From NCBI GenBank assembly GCA_902702965.1, contig CACRXP010000155.1, positions 1,022,589-1,086,588 on the forward strand: a DNA stretch of 64,000 nt. Direction: 5' to 3'. Below the pieces are notes generated by a model. The model was given only the letters and a program-made list of their open reading frames with translations. It did no database searches and had not been told where the DNA came from. Source of the DNA: Spirometra erinaceieuropaei (lineage: Eukaryota; Platyhelminthes; Cestoda; Diphyllobothriidea; Diphyllobothriidae). Of the stretch, positions 1 through 11,622 are shown one piece after another (the stretch's first letter is position 1; the number at the start of each line of letters is the position of its first letter). Both the position numbers and the translations under genes were made by a program.

Positions 1-73
1 TTCGTACAGCTTGTCAGAATATTCGCTTACACAAATGTAACACAGGTGGGCAAGGGCGGGTATGCATTCTTAC
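1..73 (-). other. Start of the intron after the last visible HECT exon
   Basis: Begins with donor gtaaga on the minus strand and runs out of the window. No acceptor or coding sequence is seen. Confidence 0.8.
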
Positions 74-488
74 CTCCAACTGGTAAGCGGGGACTGCCAG
101 TAGTAAACTGTACAAACAGTCTTCTCTGTTTCTCATCAAACTCCGACATTATCTCAAACAGGAACTGAATGGTCCTCGACTGCAGCGTGTAACCGTGATC
201 ACAGAGGCAGGACTTCATCAGACTCTCCACATCCCATCCACTGGCTGTCTGCCGGCCGGTGGGCCCGTGTTCCGCACCACAGAAGAGGCCCTCACATTCA
301 TGCGGGCGGAAGAGGCGAGCCAGCGTCTGCGTGCGTACTCCCGGCAGGACTGCATCGAAGCCCTCGATGACGGCCAACATCTGCCGACGCACACCCTCCA
401 CCAGCAGCCAGTTGGCGCACTGTGTCAGGTAGTCGGAGAGATTTGAAGCCGTCACGGCGGTCTGTGCACCATTTTTGCACAGTTCAAT
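74..488 (-). CDS. TRIP12: TRIP12-like exon: HECT domain C-lobe, first part
   Basis: The exon starts after an acceptor ending tttcgcccag and ends at donor gtaaga, in phase 1. The first residues, IELCKNGAQTAVTASNL, line up with the human TRIP12 stretch starting IELKKGGKDIPV. DHGYTLQSRTIQFLFEIMS and GSPRLPVGG follow, both signatures of the HECT fold close to the ubiquitin-accepting cysteine. The frame starts ATT in phase 0, which fits the phase-0 end of exon 5324-5737. The catalytic cysteine motif (family form TCVNYLKLP) is not in this exon and must lie in a further exon left of position 1. Residues between the conserved blocks are longer than in human, with a Gly/Thr-rich insert. Confidence 0.93.
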
Positions 489-675
489 CTGGGCGAAACA
501 GAGATGGAAATGAAATGGGCACTTTCACAGGGCAGGGGCGACTGACAGGTAGGTCGGAACGGCTGCAACAGAATGGCAGCAGGCCGGCCTGACTTGTGCC
601 TTCCTCTCATGTAAGGGATCACCTGGCTACATGGGGTAGAGGTGGCCTGGACCGAGGGAGAAATTGCTTCAAGTA

Positions 676-1650
676 CACTCGGTGGGCTGACGCATGAAAT
701 GCCAACCAAAATTCCGAAATGATTTTTCGTTTTAAAAAGATTAATTAAGTTGGGTTGTAAAACAGATCATCATGCAGCGTCATTCTATAATTTTTCAGTT
801 ACCTCAGGATGTCGGATTTTGAATGAACTTCCTTCCGATTGCATGCAAAAACTACACTCCGTAAAAAAATGACTACTTAAGTAGCATGAATTTTTCTCAT
901 TGGTTTTCGATGCCCTAAAAAATTCAATTACATTTCGTGGAAAACATGCATTCTTCTGCTTATTCGGTAGGAAATCACACCTTCCCTCAACTTTATACTC
1001 GAACAAAGGGTACAATTCGGTTTTCAAAAATTGTTCCAATTCCAGAATAATTCTGAACCCGATTTGCCGTTACACTTGCATTCAGGGTTTGAAAAGTACA
1101 GGCCGCGTATTTTATGCGTACGGATAACCATATATTTCTCTACGGTATTAAGAGGAGACCATATAGGGTTCATAAAATGTAGCAGTGGATTTGAGTCATA
1201 TTGTTAACTTTACAAGCCACATTCCTAAATGCAGAGACGTGGCGTTTCATGAACGGCCATTTCACGGTATTAAAAAATCTCACAATTAGAAACTTCTTTA
1301 AAAACGAATTATACTCTACCTTCGAGTATAAAGTTGATGGACGGCGTAATTTCCTACCAAAACAGAAGAATTAATACTTTTATGCATATTTTCTATGAAA
1401 TATAATTGAATTTTTAAGGGCTTCGAAAATCAATGTGAAAAATTCATGCTACATAAGTAGTCATTTTTTACAGAGTGTAGTTTTTGCATGCAGCCGGAAA
1501 GAAACTATTTCGATAGCAGGCATCCTAAGGTAGCCACATTTTTATAGAATAACGCTGCACGAGGATCTGTTTTACAAGCCAACTTAATTAATCTTTTTAA
1601 ACGAAAACGCATTTCGGATGACATTTCATGAGTTAATGCAGGCCAGTCCT
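676..1650. mobile_element. Palindromic MITE, copy 1
   Basis: The left half (GCATGAAATGCCAACC..., with TTAATTAAG and GACTACTTAAGTAGCATG) recurs as its reverse complement at the right end (CTACATAAGTAGTC..., CTTAATTAATC..., CATTTCATGAG). The two arms together span nearly the whole element, so it can fold into one long hairpin. The outermost bases are decayed compared with the copies at 21162 and 30445, so the exact ends are uncertain. No coding capacity. The ends resemble those of the Tc1-like element at 56274. Confidence 0.75.
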
Positions 1651-2509
1651 TCCACTCATTAACCAGCTGATGTCATCGGCCATAGGCGAGGTCAGACAAA
1701 TGCAGGGGCTGGCTGAGGAGTGTATGAATGATTGTAGCAGGCTAGTTTGACATAGTTTCTAATTTGAGTAAGTAGAACATTTCCGAGGGAATACAATGAG
1801 GGCGGGGGGCAGGGAAGTCGAGGAGACAAGTGTCGCCCATATATTCATTTGGTCGGTGTCCTCGCTCCCGAACATACTTTCTATGGCTCCTTTTCCTGCC
1901 TGGATGAAAACGCGATTTTGGCGCTGGGATTAACCCCACAACCCCGTTCGATCTGGTCCGTAATACCGTTTTGTAATTGCTCAGTATACCAATCCCTCCG
2001 AGTTGTGCCTGGAACGTTTCGGTACTTTAAGGCAGACACAACAACAATCTGTTGGTGAGTTATCGAAAGACCTTGGCTTTGCCCGACCTCCTTTTAGCTG
2101 ATCGTGAGCAATGGGCTTTATTACCGGTCTTCCTGTCTCCGATGCCACCGACACTCTCCCCCTTCACCCCCCCCCCTCCCCGCCAATCTAGCTGCTGCCA
2201 TCCAGCAGTCTCGAATTTACGCAACCTATCCCACAGACTTCAGACCGACCCCGGCTCTTACTATGGTCATCCACCGTCCTACCCTACCCACCCCTCAGGA
2301 GAAAAGCCTTGCCCGCGAGGTATCCATCCTGAGGTACAATTTCCTCGTAAAGCCAAAACAACCCCGATAGTATTTCGTGCTGGGGTTTGACCTTCTCAAA
2401 AACTACGACTGTTTTCTTCACGTATATTCTTAAGGTTCACGTGCTATACCACTGCCCCATCCCCAAACAAACCAGGTAATCTCTACATCTGTAACGACGT
2501 CCTTACAGC

Positions 2510-2967
2510 CGACAGTTCGACCGTCGATTTCGACGATGTCCACCGTGTGCCCCACAGACTGCATTGTGGGAGCAGGGACGGTGACTTGCGCAGGGGTATA
2601 TAGTGCCAGTAGACTTGCGCTGCATCTACCTACACTCTCTCCTCCTCCCCCGTCTGAGCCCGGTGTCAAGACCAAGTCAAGAAGACCGGAGACGAGGGAG
2701 GCCGCAGGTGGTTGGCTCGGACGGATCCTCACCTTGGCGCTCCACTCCGCACCCCCTGGTCCACACACAAATGACCAGGATTTTGACCACAAAACAATGG
2801 GGTGGCGGCAGTGGTCCAGTTGAGCGACGAATGCCGACAACAGGGTCCGCCAGCGCACCCCGCAAATGTTGGCATTTGTTATTGCGCACAGATAACGCCT
2901 GCCAGAGTCCGATGTGGCCCCCTTTTTGGTCCAGCACATCTAACACGTGGCCCGTTTAAAGGGCACA
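2510..2967 (+). mobile_element. SINE-like retroposon, family R1, copy with 13-bp target duplication
   Basis: A 458-bp block almost identical to 24240-24692. It is flanked by the direct repeat ACGTCCTTACAGC at 2497-2509 and 2968-2980, while the other copy has a different 13-bp flanking repeat. Each insertion therefore made its own target duplication, as LINE-driven retroposition does. The internal landmarks gtgtcaagac, agtcaagaagac and aacacgtggccc recur in diverged copies across the window. No protein is encoded, and the parent RNA was not recognised. Confidence 0.8.
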
Positions 2968-3559
2968 ACGTCCTTACAGCTACTACCCTAAACTCAAACA
3001 TACCAATCTACAGAAGGAGCTGTTGCCCACAACCAACTACGTGACAGAATCCAATGTGAGACAGGCGAGTTGCATAACGACAGCGACACACAGGGCACAG
3101 ACGACTTGAAAAAAAAACTACCTTTGATATGTGCGTGAATTTGGTTCGAAAAAGTCCCCTCTTCTGCTCTTAGATGCAGGGCAAAGGTGTTGGGCTGTTT
3201 TCCAAAAATTCAGACCATGGCTTAGGCTAGTAATGAGATGCAAGAGAGATAAATCCATCCTTCAAAAGGAGTGTTTGCGAGACAGTACGTGCTGACTTTT
3301 TTCTGCTGATGTACAACTACCTTGCATTTTACCAAGAGGGCCACTACTAGGATACAAATTAGTCTCCCGAAGGAGTGTAGGCGTCTGCTATGCCTTGGTC
3401 AGCAAGCCATGGCCTCGCATCCTGGGGCGAACTGACAGTTATCTGGCGATAGGTGCGCTTGCGCTTCCGTTGGCTATGTAGGTCGTCGGCATGGTTGCCC
3501 AGTCACCCCAATTCTGTCTGACCAGTTGTGGTGCTGTTGGTTAAGATCCTCGTGGAGTA

Positions 3560-3800
3560 TTTGTTATGGACCAGGGGGTGTAGCGGTATGCCTAGGTGCG
3601 GGTCGGACCGTGCCAGCCAACTGTGGCCTCCTTAACCTCCGGTCCTTTTGACTATGTCTTGACACCAGGCCCAGGTACGGGGAAGTGAGAATGAGGTAGA
3701 TGCAACGTGAGTCTGCTATCATCAAAAAAGAAATCATGGGCAAGCCACCGTACCTGCTTCCGCCCTGACGTGGTGCAGTGGTGTGTGTACTCTACAAAAT
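3560..3800 (-). repeat. R1 family fragment, inverted
   Basis: Reverse-strand landmarks of the R1 family are seen: gaccagggggtgt, cctaggtgcgggt, ctatgtcttgacaccaggccc and gaggtagatgcaacgtgagtctgctatcat. Diverged, no clear ends. Confidence 0.6.
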
Positions 3801-5323
3801 ACCTTTTAATGGATTAAAATATGCATGGAGCGGAAATATGATCTGTTCCATTTATTTATTTAAGAACACAATGCCTCGCTTAAGAGGCTTCTTTTACAAT
3901 CGCATCCGCATCTAGGGGGACACACATACCCGTGCCTGACCAAGAGAAGATTAACTGTTTACCAGGCGAGTGGGATTAAAAGGTTAAACATTTGCACAGG
4001 ATGATAGAGGACAACAAAATTATTCAAAAATCGATGATATATACGAAAAGACGACGACTTGATATAAACCATGCCAGTGAACTCGATTCCCGGAAGTGTA
4101 GATGGGCAGTGGTGAGGGGGAAGAGCGCTGAGTAATAATCAGACCGCTTGTCAAATCTGGTGATGAATCGGACGCGGTTGTGCATGCAAATATGCCGCCA
4201 CTTGCGTGTAGCCACGACAAAACTCGCTTCCAAGCAGTGACTACGGGGTGGTGTAGGGAGAGGACCGTCAGCGAGTCTACCAGTTAACAGACGCACGTGC
4301 AGACCACGGCCAAGGTTTCTAAAGGCTAGATTACTGTCAAGAGACATCTACGCAGACTTGGACTCTGCGCGGAGCAGCTGGACAGGGCAGGCGACATGCT
4401 ACGCTTCTAGGCGCTATAACTTAAAAAGGCTACTTAGGCACAACTGCATGGCTAATCAGCCCTGAACATCGGCACAGGTGAATCTATACATGATGCGGAG
4501 CCACCTTTTAGCTGAGTATCTAAATTAATTGTCTTCGTAAACAACTACCCAGGCAGCGCACACATTTCTAGTTGGTGTTGGAGTATTGCAAAATAAGTAG
4601 GACACGGGAGTGGGTACCGCCCTGCAATTTAGCGCAAGACCACATGTCATAGGGGGGACGGGGTGTCTACTCCAATGTCGCATTCGAAAGTGCAATCATG
4701 GGTGCTTGGAAGCATGCCAAAACACTTTTACTACCCCCTTTGTAGGAAATTAAGTTGGCCTCAGATTCTATACTCAATAGGAGTAATAGGTTGCAATTAA
4801 TAAGGTTTGAGAAGTATGATGACTCGACTAGTCGCATAACCACGGATAGTCGATGAGAAGCCCCAGGTATCCTTTCACAAAAATGACAATTTTAATGCCA
4901 GGAATCAACCTGTCACAACTGCAATCAACTATAGGGGGACGTGTTGCATTAAATGAGCTTGGTTGATGACCATAGGTCTGAAAAGACCGTTGGAAACGCA
5001 ATCTCTCTTCCAAATGTGCAGAAAATAACAAATCCGTTAAAACTTAAAATCCACCCTTCGAAAAAAACGCATTTCCTTACAAAAATGGTCATCAGGAATT
5101 GGAATTCATGCTTGGTTTTATGGGATATATGGTTGAATTTGCACAAGCAAAAAAGCAATCGAAACACTCTGGTGGTTTTTTGTGTTCGTCAGCATGCTGC
5201 ACAACCGGCTGTATAATAAAACTTGTCAGTACAATCCCAGGCAAATCAGGATTACAATCTGTAAGCATTGTAAATAACTTCGGTCAATATTTCACGGTCA
5301 ACACACTGAGCACAGTATCTCAC

Positions 5324-5737
5324 CTGGTAGCCCGGAAGCACGAAGGACAAGCAGAGGTCATCAATCTCCGACTCCAGCATCTGCAGTTCCTTTCGTACTC
5401 GAGACTGACTCTGGTGAAGCTGCATATGGTCAGCATCATCGGTTCTCAAAGTGCGTCCAGCTGCAACCGGTTGATGCTGCGACAGGAGCTCAAGCAGACT
5501 TTGTCGCCGTCGGTTCATTCGCAGCAGGGCCTGGTAGTGGCGAGCAAAGTCGGGATCTACAAAGGCGATGTCTGCCGCGGTAACCCCCGCAGGGTTGGCA
5601 GCCAAGTTAAGGTCCTCCGGTGCGCAAACGTAGAGGAACCACTTGAAGAAGGTGAGCGAGAAGGGCAGATCCAGCTGACGCCAGTCGAGCAGAGAGCGTG
5701 CCATTAGTTGGCCGAGGAAGAAGAATTTGGAACGGAC
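5324..5737 (-). CDS. TRIP12: TRIP12-like exon: HECT N-lobe
   Basis: 138 codons, phase 0 at both ends. The acceptor is cattgtcttcgccag and the donor is gtgaga. The opening block, VRSKFFFLGQLMARSLLDWR, matches human FRFLGKLMAKAIMDFR, and LDLPFSLTFFKWFL matches VDLPLGLPFYKWML. The end, LSFVLPGYQ, matches LDFTLPGF. This part carries the E2-binding half of the HECT domain in family structures. The middle (about residues 45-100) is rewritten compared with vertebrates and rich in Arg and Gln. Confidence 0.95.
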
Positions 5738-6074
5738 CTGGCGAAGACAATGGACCGCCGGAATTGTGTGATTCAAACGTGCAACGTATTTAAGAACGAC
5801 AACAGCAATACCCTCTTACTCCTCGGAAAGCAACGGGAGTCATTCTAAAGGAGTATGATGACTTTATATGTCACTCACAGTTACTACAAGGTTTACATCG
5901 ACTCCTGTAGGCCTGGCAGATAAGGACCGGTGAGAGACTAGCAGAGAATGCCACGTACAAGTGTAGTACAACCAGCCCCTCTTGTAATCTACGCTGACGT
6001 TGCTGCTACTTATTTTAGATGGGTAGTTTGGTGCGCTGTACTAAAACGTTTTGTGCAGTTGCGTGAAATTAGCT

Positions 6075-6560
6075 TCTTTGTATAATGGTAGAGGGGAGCG
6101 CACCAATTGTGTTACGGAACTCAATCGTCCCGTTGTGACTTGGGGCTTTCTCTTGAGCCCCGCCAGTAGCTGCACGGCGGCGCGCCATTTAGGTAGAGGT
6201 TGAATATGGCTGGCTGATGGCGGCCAAGAAGCCAAAAATGGCCATTCCAGTGTCATGTCTATTCTGGTCATTTTACAAACCGCTGTACGGCTGTAGGGGC
6301 TTGAGAAAGGGAGAGCCGCAAGGCACACTGAGTTCCGTAACGAGATCTGTGCGCGCCTCCCTCCAGTATAGTCAATCTACCAATCGCAGCCGACAGGACG
6401 AGTCCAAGGCTCAATCGCTAGGGCGTTGGACTTCTAACCAACAGGGCGTGAGTTCGAACCTCGGCGTCGAGTATAGCCGGCTGAAGACAGCCGATAAGTC
6501 GGAAATTGCCATTCCGGTCTGCCTTGTCTTTTTCGGCAGTGCTATTCTGCCCATTACGGC
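6075..6560 (+). mobile_element. tRNA-Arg(UCU)-derived SINE cluster
   Basis: 6400-6465 looks like a tRNA-Arg(UCU) body. The anticodon arm reads GTTGGACTTCTAACCAAC with TCT at 6433-6435, and a B box GAGTTCGAACCTC follows at 6450-6462. The downstream body (ggctgaagacagccgataagtcggaaattgccattcc) recurs at 37318, 60850 and elsewhere. An inverted head segment (about 6075-6190) and a second body piece (6210-6290) lie next to it, so at least two insertions are nested. Confidence 0.75.
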
Positions 6561-6845
6561 TTCTTTGTTTCTCTAAACTTTAATTGTCCAGTGACACGAT
6601 GCTTGGTGTTTGTTTATTTGAAGAGGCATTTCTGGGGATTTCCACTCGTCCTATCAAAAAACCCCCATTTCCATCGGTTCTGAAAGATTGGTGTCCTTCG
6701 TTTTGATTTTTTTGGGGAGTGGCTATATTACGCCCTAGCCGAACATCGGAAAAACGTAGCCAGATAGGCACGTAGTGGTCTAGCAACTACATCCTATAAA
6801 TACTCCAACACCATGCCAGTCCACTACCCTTATTAGACTTTGTCC

Positions 6846-6876
6846 CTGATGATGGATTCTAGCGAGAATCCGAAAC
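6846..6876 (+). ncRNA. Hammerhead-ribozyme-like core in a dispersed repeat
   Basis: CTGATGA (6846-6852) is followed by one base, then a perfect 7-bp stem GGATTCT/AGAATCC closed by AGCG (6854-6871), then GAAAC (6872-6876). CUGANGA-stem II-GAAA is the conserved core order of hammerhead ribozymes; such motifs are known in the terminal repeats of Penelope-like elements. The extra T before the stem and the unclear stems I and III make activity uncertain. A decayed relative lies at 10155-10200. Confidence 0.4.
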
Positions 6877-7099
6877 GTTAGGCTAATGAGAGGCTCTTGT
6901 TCCAGCGGTCGTGCGTCCATCTTCGCGACTACTTTCTGGAACTCGACTCTTTGCTTCTCATAGGAGAATAATTTGTCGCAACAGCAATAGTTTGGAATCT
7001 TCCCGTATCTCTGATTTACCACATGTCACTCGCGAACACAGCCAAACACACCGAACTGTTTGTAATCATATAACATTAAGTAACTAGACTGCAACTCAC

Positions 7100-7798
7100 C
7101 TCACGCACAACTGAGGACCGAGCATTTTTCGCCAAGGGTCGAGGATAAAGACCCGACGGCGGCGGGATAATGTGGCCGTCGTTGGTAACTTCGTGGCCAT
7201 GCCAGAGATTCAGACTGGCCGACATGAGGTGATGACTAATCAGCGTGTAGAACTCGAGGGTCGGTCCAAGGCCAAAGCCGACTTCGCCGTCAAAGGCGAT
7301 TTCCAGGACTGCGCGGGAGGCCTTTAGCTCGTTGAAGGTCGCCTCAGCCTGTCGGAAAAGGCGCTTCGGGTCGCGTGCCACGGTGACTTTATGACGTTGC
7401 AGTTGACTGCCACCTACGCCACCACCGAGAGAGGAAGACGCAGCAGCTGACTCCAGTAAACTCTCCAGGGCGGCACCGCTACTGCTGCCAACGTCAACCG
7501 CGGCCTCTGGTGAACCCAGAAGGAGTATTGGAGAAGCAGCAGCAGCAGCAGTGGGGCCGAGCAGGGAAGAGGTGAGCAGTGAGATCACAGAGGCACTGCC
7601 ACCACTGCTGCCGCCGCCACCGGCGTCAACGTCTGCAAGGAGTTGGAGCGCCGAGCCCGGAGGAACGGATAAGGGCAATTGGTGGGAACTGAGTCCGGAG
7701 AAGGAGGGCGCAGCCACCAGGTTGCCAAACGGTGACGAGGCTGTCGAGGGTGAGAGAAGGGAGGTGTCCGAATCGGAGCCACCGTTAGCGGTGGAGTC
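7100..7798 (-). CDS. TRIP12: TRIP12-like exon: start of the HECT domain with Ser/Gly/Ala-rich insert
   Basis: 233 codons, phase 0 at both ends. The acceptor ends ctcctgtgacag and the donor is gtgagt. The N-terminal two-thirds are Ser/Ala/Gly-rich low complexity. The C-terminal part is highly conserved: KRLFRQAEATFNELKASRA, then LEIAFDGEVGFGLGPTLEFY, then LNLWHGHEV, matching human LLKQAESVMQDL, EVGTGLGPTLEFYALVS and LGLWRGEEV. The low-complexity insert separates it from the preceding exon and is absent from human TRIP12; it is probably disordered. Confidence 0.95.
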
Positions 7799-7895
7799 CT
7801 GTCACAGGAGATGGAGGAAATAAAGCATACAGAGCAGGGGTACTTGTCCTCTATTACCGTCCTCCAGTAAGAAAAAAAAACACCTCGCAACCCAC

Positions 7896-8093
7896 CTGTA
7901 GGTGCAGAATTGTGCGCTCACGGTCAAAATTGTGCACGTAGAAAAAGGTCTGACGGATGGAGAAGGGGAAGAGGAAGGGGCACGTGGACATGAGTTGGAC
8001 CAACCAATCGGGTAGGTTGCCCGCGAGGACAGAGAAAACGTCCTGTAGCTGGCGAGACGCCTTGGCGGACAACTTATGACTGCGGAATTGCTC
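7896..8093 (-). CDS. TRIP12: TRIP12-like exon: pre-HECT segment
   Basis: 66 codons, phase 0 at both ends. The acceptor ends tcccatttag and the donor is gtgggt. It begins EQFRSHKLSAKASRQLQD (human SEFINSKLTAKANRQLQD). LPDWLVQLMSTCPFLFPFSI and TFFYVHNFDRERTILHL follow (human [20 protein letters not shown] and MLFYVTAFDRDRAM). This is one of the best conserved blocks in the gene. A 97-bp intron separates it from the next exon. Confidence 0.95.
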
Positions 8094-11007
8094 CTAAATG
8101 GGATGGGAAGGAGGTAACAGAAAAGTCAGACAAGTGGCTGTGGAAGCACAATTACCAAGGCGAGCACAGAGACAATGCACTAGTAACACCAGTGGGTGTG
8201 CCCAAAGAGGAAAGGGGTAATGAGGTCGATCGATCTCGACTGGAGAGTAGAGCTCTCCCTATGAAACGGTAAGCGGAGTGGGTGGGTTTGGAAAGCCAAG
8301 AGAAGGGTTTGCGTAAGAATGACCACAGGACAAATTCTCATACACAGAGGGACGCGAACCGCTGCAGGTTTGGAAAATGTCTTGGCGCTAACTAAGGGGC
8401 GTGACACTAATGGCTCGGTGAGGCCATAGCATGCTGAATATTGATAAAAACAGCTGCGCAGGTCGGTTTCATTCGAAGGGGAAACCAAGTAGCATGTTAC
8501 AATTACAATTCTGAAACCACCTGAAGCGCCTACTTGAGTATGCATGCATACTGGTGCGTGTCTTGAGTCGGTTTACAAAGCACACCAAATGCGCTGGACT
8601 GTGCCACAGAAGTTTTAGGACACACCACAATAACGTGAATATATTGATGAGACGACATTCGCAGCAGTGGCATGGAAAGCAGTTCGGAAACCCTTAAAGG
8701 CATGTGGAAACCCAGCGTGTACATTTCAAAAAGAACACATCCCGTCTCCCTAAATCCCTTCTAAAACCAAGGTAGTACTTCCGATGAAAAGATCAAAAGT
8801 GAACTTTTGTCAACCCACTGAGTGGAGTACAACTTGGTTTAAAATCATGCCGTATTCTTACCACAACCCCAATCCGGTACACTCTCGCATTCAGGCATTT
8901 CAATAAACGTCTGACTATGCCCACTAACGGTTACACCAGGACATTGATTAAGTAAGCAAATTATTGTGACCAGGTCGACTTTCGAGATGACACAGCGTAC
9001 GGACGCACACCAAGAATGACGCGAAAATGAAGAGCTTGGTTGACCAGATGCGTAAAAGAGCCCGGAAATGTTGCATAGCTGACGTGGTCAGTTAGTTCCT
9101 GGATAGGCAACCCGCAAATCAAATATTGACTGCACAAAGTGCACAAACCGTCGTCTGCGAAATCTGGCGACGACTGTTCACACTGACAAAACAGGCAGTT
9201 TTCTTAAAAAAACACGGACTGGCGGCCAGTCCGTTAGACAGCAATGTTAATAGCCCTTCGTCAGTGCGAAAACTTGATTCATCCAACTTGTGACCATAGC
9301 CGGGATGACAGGAACTCTGAGAGTAGGGGCCGGTCAAGTAGCCCAGCTCAAAGTGGCGAACAGTGGGATAGTGTTCAGAGAGGGCTAGCTGGGAAATGGG
9401 CGGGTCCATGGGTCCAGTGAACAAATACTGGCGGATCATGTACCGGTAACACATCAGGTTTGGCAGGGGGGTGAATGCTGCCTGCAACCAGATAAGGCTT
9501 TGTCGGTCGCAGGTGAGTACCTTGGAACCTCAAAACTAGAGTTTCAGATGGATGAACGGTGACGTAAAACTTGGAATCAAGAAGTTGACCGCCATACAGC
9601 CTCTGTTCGGCTAGGCACGGCTTAAACGTGTTTCTGGGAGACAAGAGGGGTGTAGTCGGCGCACCGATGATGCGGAGTTAATTGGTTTCCTACCGAACGA
9701 GGGCCTAAAACAATAAATTACATGCCCACAGCTACCGGGGCGTTGAAGTACCCCCAACACCATTGACGAGCGCACAAGAGGTTACCGTTCATCTTCGAAC
9801 ATCAACACGACAGATGTAGCAACGCTAGATGCGAGCCAGACAGAAAAAACGGATCGTCTTTAACACAGGTCTTGGTGACTGACCCACTGGCTAGAGAAAC
9901 ACGATGCCTGGAATAAGAATTGTATCCCCCTGAAGTTTCGAATGGACACTTAAAACCCATCATCAGAGACGCAAAGAGTTGCAGGATTTAAAGGACTCTG
10001 TTACCTATAACAACATGGCCATCAAAATTAACAGTTCATAGAGTGATACAGGCGAAGATGCGAATTCCAGGAACTGGTTGATAGGAAATAGAAGTGATCG
10101 CTGGAACACGCCCGAACAGATCATCAGAGAGACAGTGACAGATATTGGGTAAAGAGCATGAATCCGAAACGTCGGGTGAATAAAGCTCTTGTTCCAGCGA
10201 TCGCTTATACTTCTTATCAGTTTCTTGGCTGTCTGCGTCATTCGTTTTCACTGCTGCTAACCGCTCGGCTATCCGATTCCGAATTGTCCAGTTTCTCCGC
10301 AGCTGCATCAGGTACGTCCATACTACTTGGCGCCTGCTGGTTGTCTCCGGCATGTGTGCGACCGCAGTTTCAAGATGCGTGAGAATACGGTTGATGGCAT
10401 TTAAAAGGTCTCTGACGTACGAGAGATCCCGACAAAACACGGGCTCCGTGCAATTTTATCTATCGCCTCGTTTGCGCATTCATCCATTAATAAGGTTGCG
10501 CAGGTAACCCATCGCTTTGAGCACCCGCAGAAGATACTGCAATACAGCGACCAGTTGAATCTTAGCACGCTGATCGAGCGCCCCCTACGCAGCTGCTTTT
10601 GTACTTAGTCGGGTGAATGCTGCTGAATCACAGTAGAATGTCTTGGTCTATAGGACACCACCAACTTTGCGGTCAATGAGGAGATCAAAGAAGTTCATCT
10701 TGTCATTCCTTTCCTTCTCCATTAACAATCGGGGGTCCAGACAGGTGGCACCAAGGTGTCCTTTAAACTACAACAACCAATCCCTCCCGATGATGATGAT
10801 GATGATGATGATGAGGGAGGAGGGAGGAGGGAGGAGGGAGGAGGGAGGAGGAGGAGGAGGAGGAAGACACAGTAGACATACCAAACCCCGAATTTCGGCC
10901 TGTGGTTTTCATATTCTTTTAGAATGATAAAAAACGACAAAGACAACAGCAAACTGTAAGATGAAACCTCGCTGCAGGAGAATGTACTTTCAGTGCAAGG
11001 TACTCAC
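8094..11007 (-). other. Intron, mostly unrecognised
   Basis: 2.9-kb intron. A Penelope-type repeat relic (gaatccgaaacgtcggg, 10155-10200) lies inside a 134-codon minus-strand open frame (10036-10440) that I do not recognise. A GAT/GGA microsatellite lies at 10789-10863. From 8100 to 10000 I see nothing identifiable. Confidence 0.7.
10789..10863. repeat. (GAT)n / (GGA)n microsatellite
   Basis: Tandem gatgat followed by gaggga/ggaggag triplets. It produces spurious poly-Ser and poly-Met frames. Confidence 0.9.
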
Positions 11008-11622
11008 CGGCGGCAGAATGGGGTGCGGTTGAAGGAGGTCGTCCAGTGTGTTGCCTAACTCGCTAATGGCGTTGAAGATGCGCAAGAGGACCAGAACGGT
11101 GTTGAGACACTCATCCTCCATGGCACCGGCTGGTGACGCTGCGGTCGGTCCACCAGAAACGCAACGCGGCCACAGTCGGGGCGAGAAATGTGAAAAGAGG
11201 AAAGACTCCCTGCAGATGGGGGCCGGAGGACTTGTGAGCGCAGCCGCCGCCGCCGCTGCGGCCTCAGCGCCGCTGTGTGGTGACAGGGCTGGGAGATCAG
11301 GGGATGAGGCTGACTCGACAGAGGGCGGGGAGGTGATGGCAGTGGCGCCGGTGTTCGGATCATCGATGCGTCGAGGTCGTTTGAGGCAGTTGATGGCGGC
11401 AGAGAGGGAGGTGGGGGAAAGCTTGGAAGTGCCGAATTTGCGGCTGGATGAAGATGCAGAGGTGGTGGGAGTGGCGGAGGTGACGGCGGCGGTGCAGAAT
11501 GAGAGCGGGCAGGAGATGGAATTCCTTGTCTCAGCCCAGCCCTGCATGGTAGAATCAGCGGCCGATGTGGGCTCCAGACGGTAGTGGACAGTGTGTTGGT
11601 ACTTCCACATGCACGTGTTTAT
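11008..11622 (-). CDS. TRIP12: TRIP12-like exon: linker and helix ahead of the HECT domain
   Basis: 205 codons, phase 0. The acceptor ends cactccctacag and the donor is gtgagt. The start, INTCMWKYQHTVHYRLEP, corresponds to human GIWTKTHTIWYKPV. The end, ECLNTVLVLLRIFNAISELG, then PHPILPP, corresponds to the human stretch LDVILLLRVLHAISRYW ... EIIPT. The centre is low complexity (Ser, Pro, Ala), including an Ala run encoded by gccgccgccgccgct-like triplets. The next exon continues with EQFRSHKL in the same phase. Confidence 0.92.

Larger units (their letters stand above)
489..5323 (-). other. Intron with repeats
   Basis: 4.8-kb intron between two HECT exons. It holds a palindromic MITE (about 676-1650), a SINE-like element with target duplication (2510-2967) and an inverted fragment of the same family (about 3560-3800). 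Between 3800 and 5320 I see no recognisable feature, only short chance frames. Confidence 0.8.
5738..7099 (-). other. Intron with SINE pieces and a hammerhead-like motif
   Basis: Contains a tangle of tRNA-derived SINE segments (about 6075-6560) and a Penelope-type repeat with a hammerhead-like core (6846-6876). The remaining sequence shows nothing recognisable. Confidence 0.75.

Noticed and set aside
2430..2959. Overlapping frames of up to 169 codons on both strands
   Set aside because: They lie in the R1 retroposon; the same frames are not kept in the second copy.
5099..5707. 202-codon plus-strand frame
   Set aside because: Antisense shadow of the HECT exon 5324-5737.
9119..9487. 122-codon minus-strand frame
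   Set aside because: No recognisable domain. TRIP12 homology runs directly from exon 11008-11622 to exon 7896-8093, leaving no room for an exon here.
10036..10440. 134-codon minus-strand frame
   Set aside because: Not recognised; it overlaps a dispersed repeat also present at 6850-6900 and lies within an intron, so no gene is called.
11048..11584. 178-codon plus-strand frame
   Set aside because: Antisense shadow of the TRIP12-like exon 11008-11622, which has family homology and splice sites.
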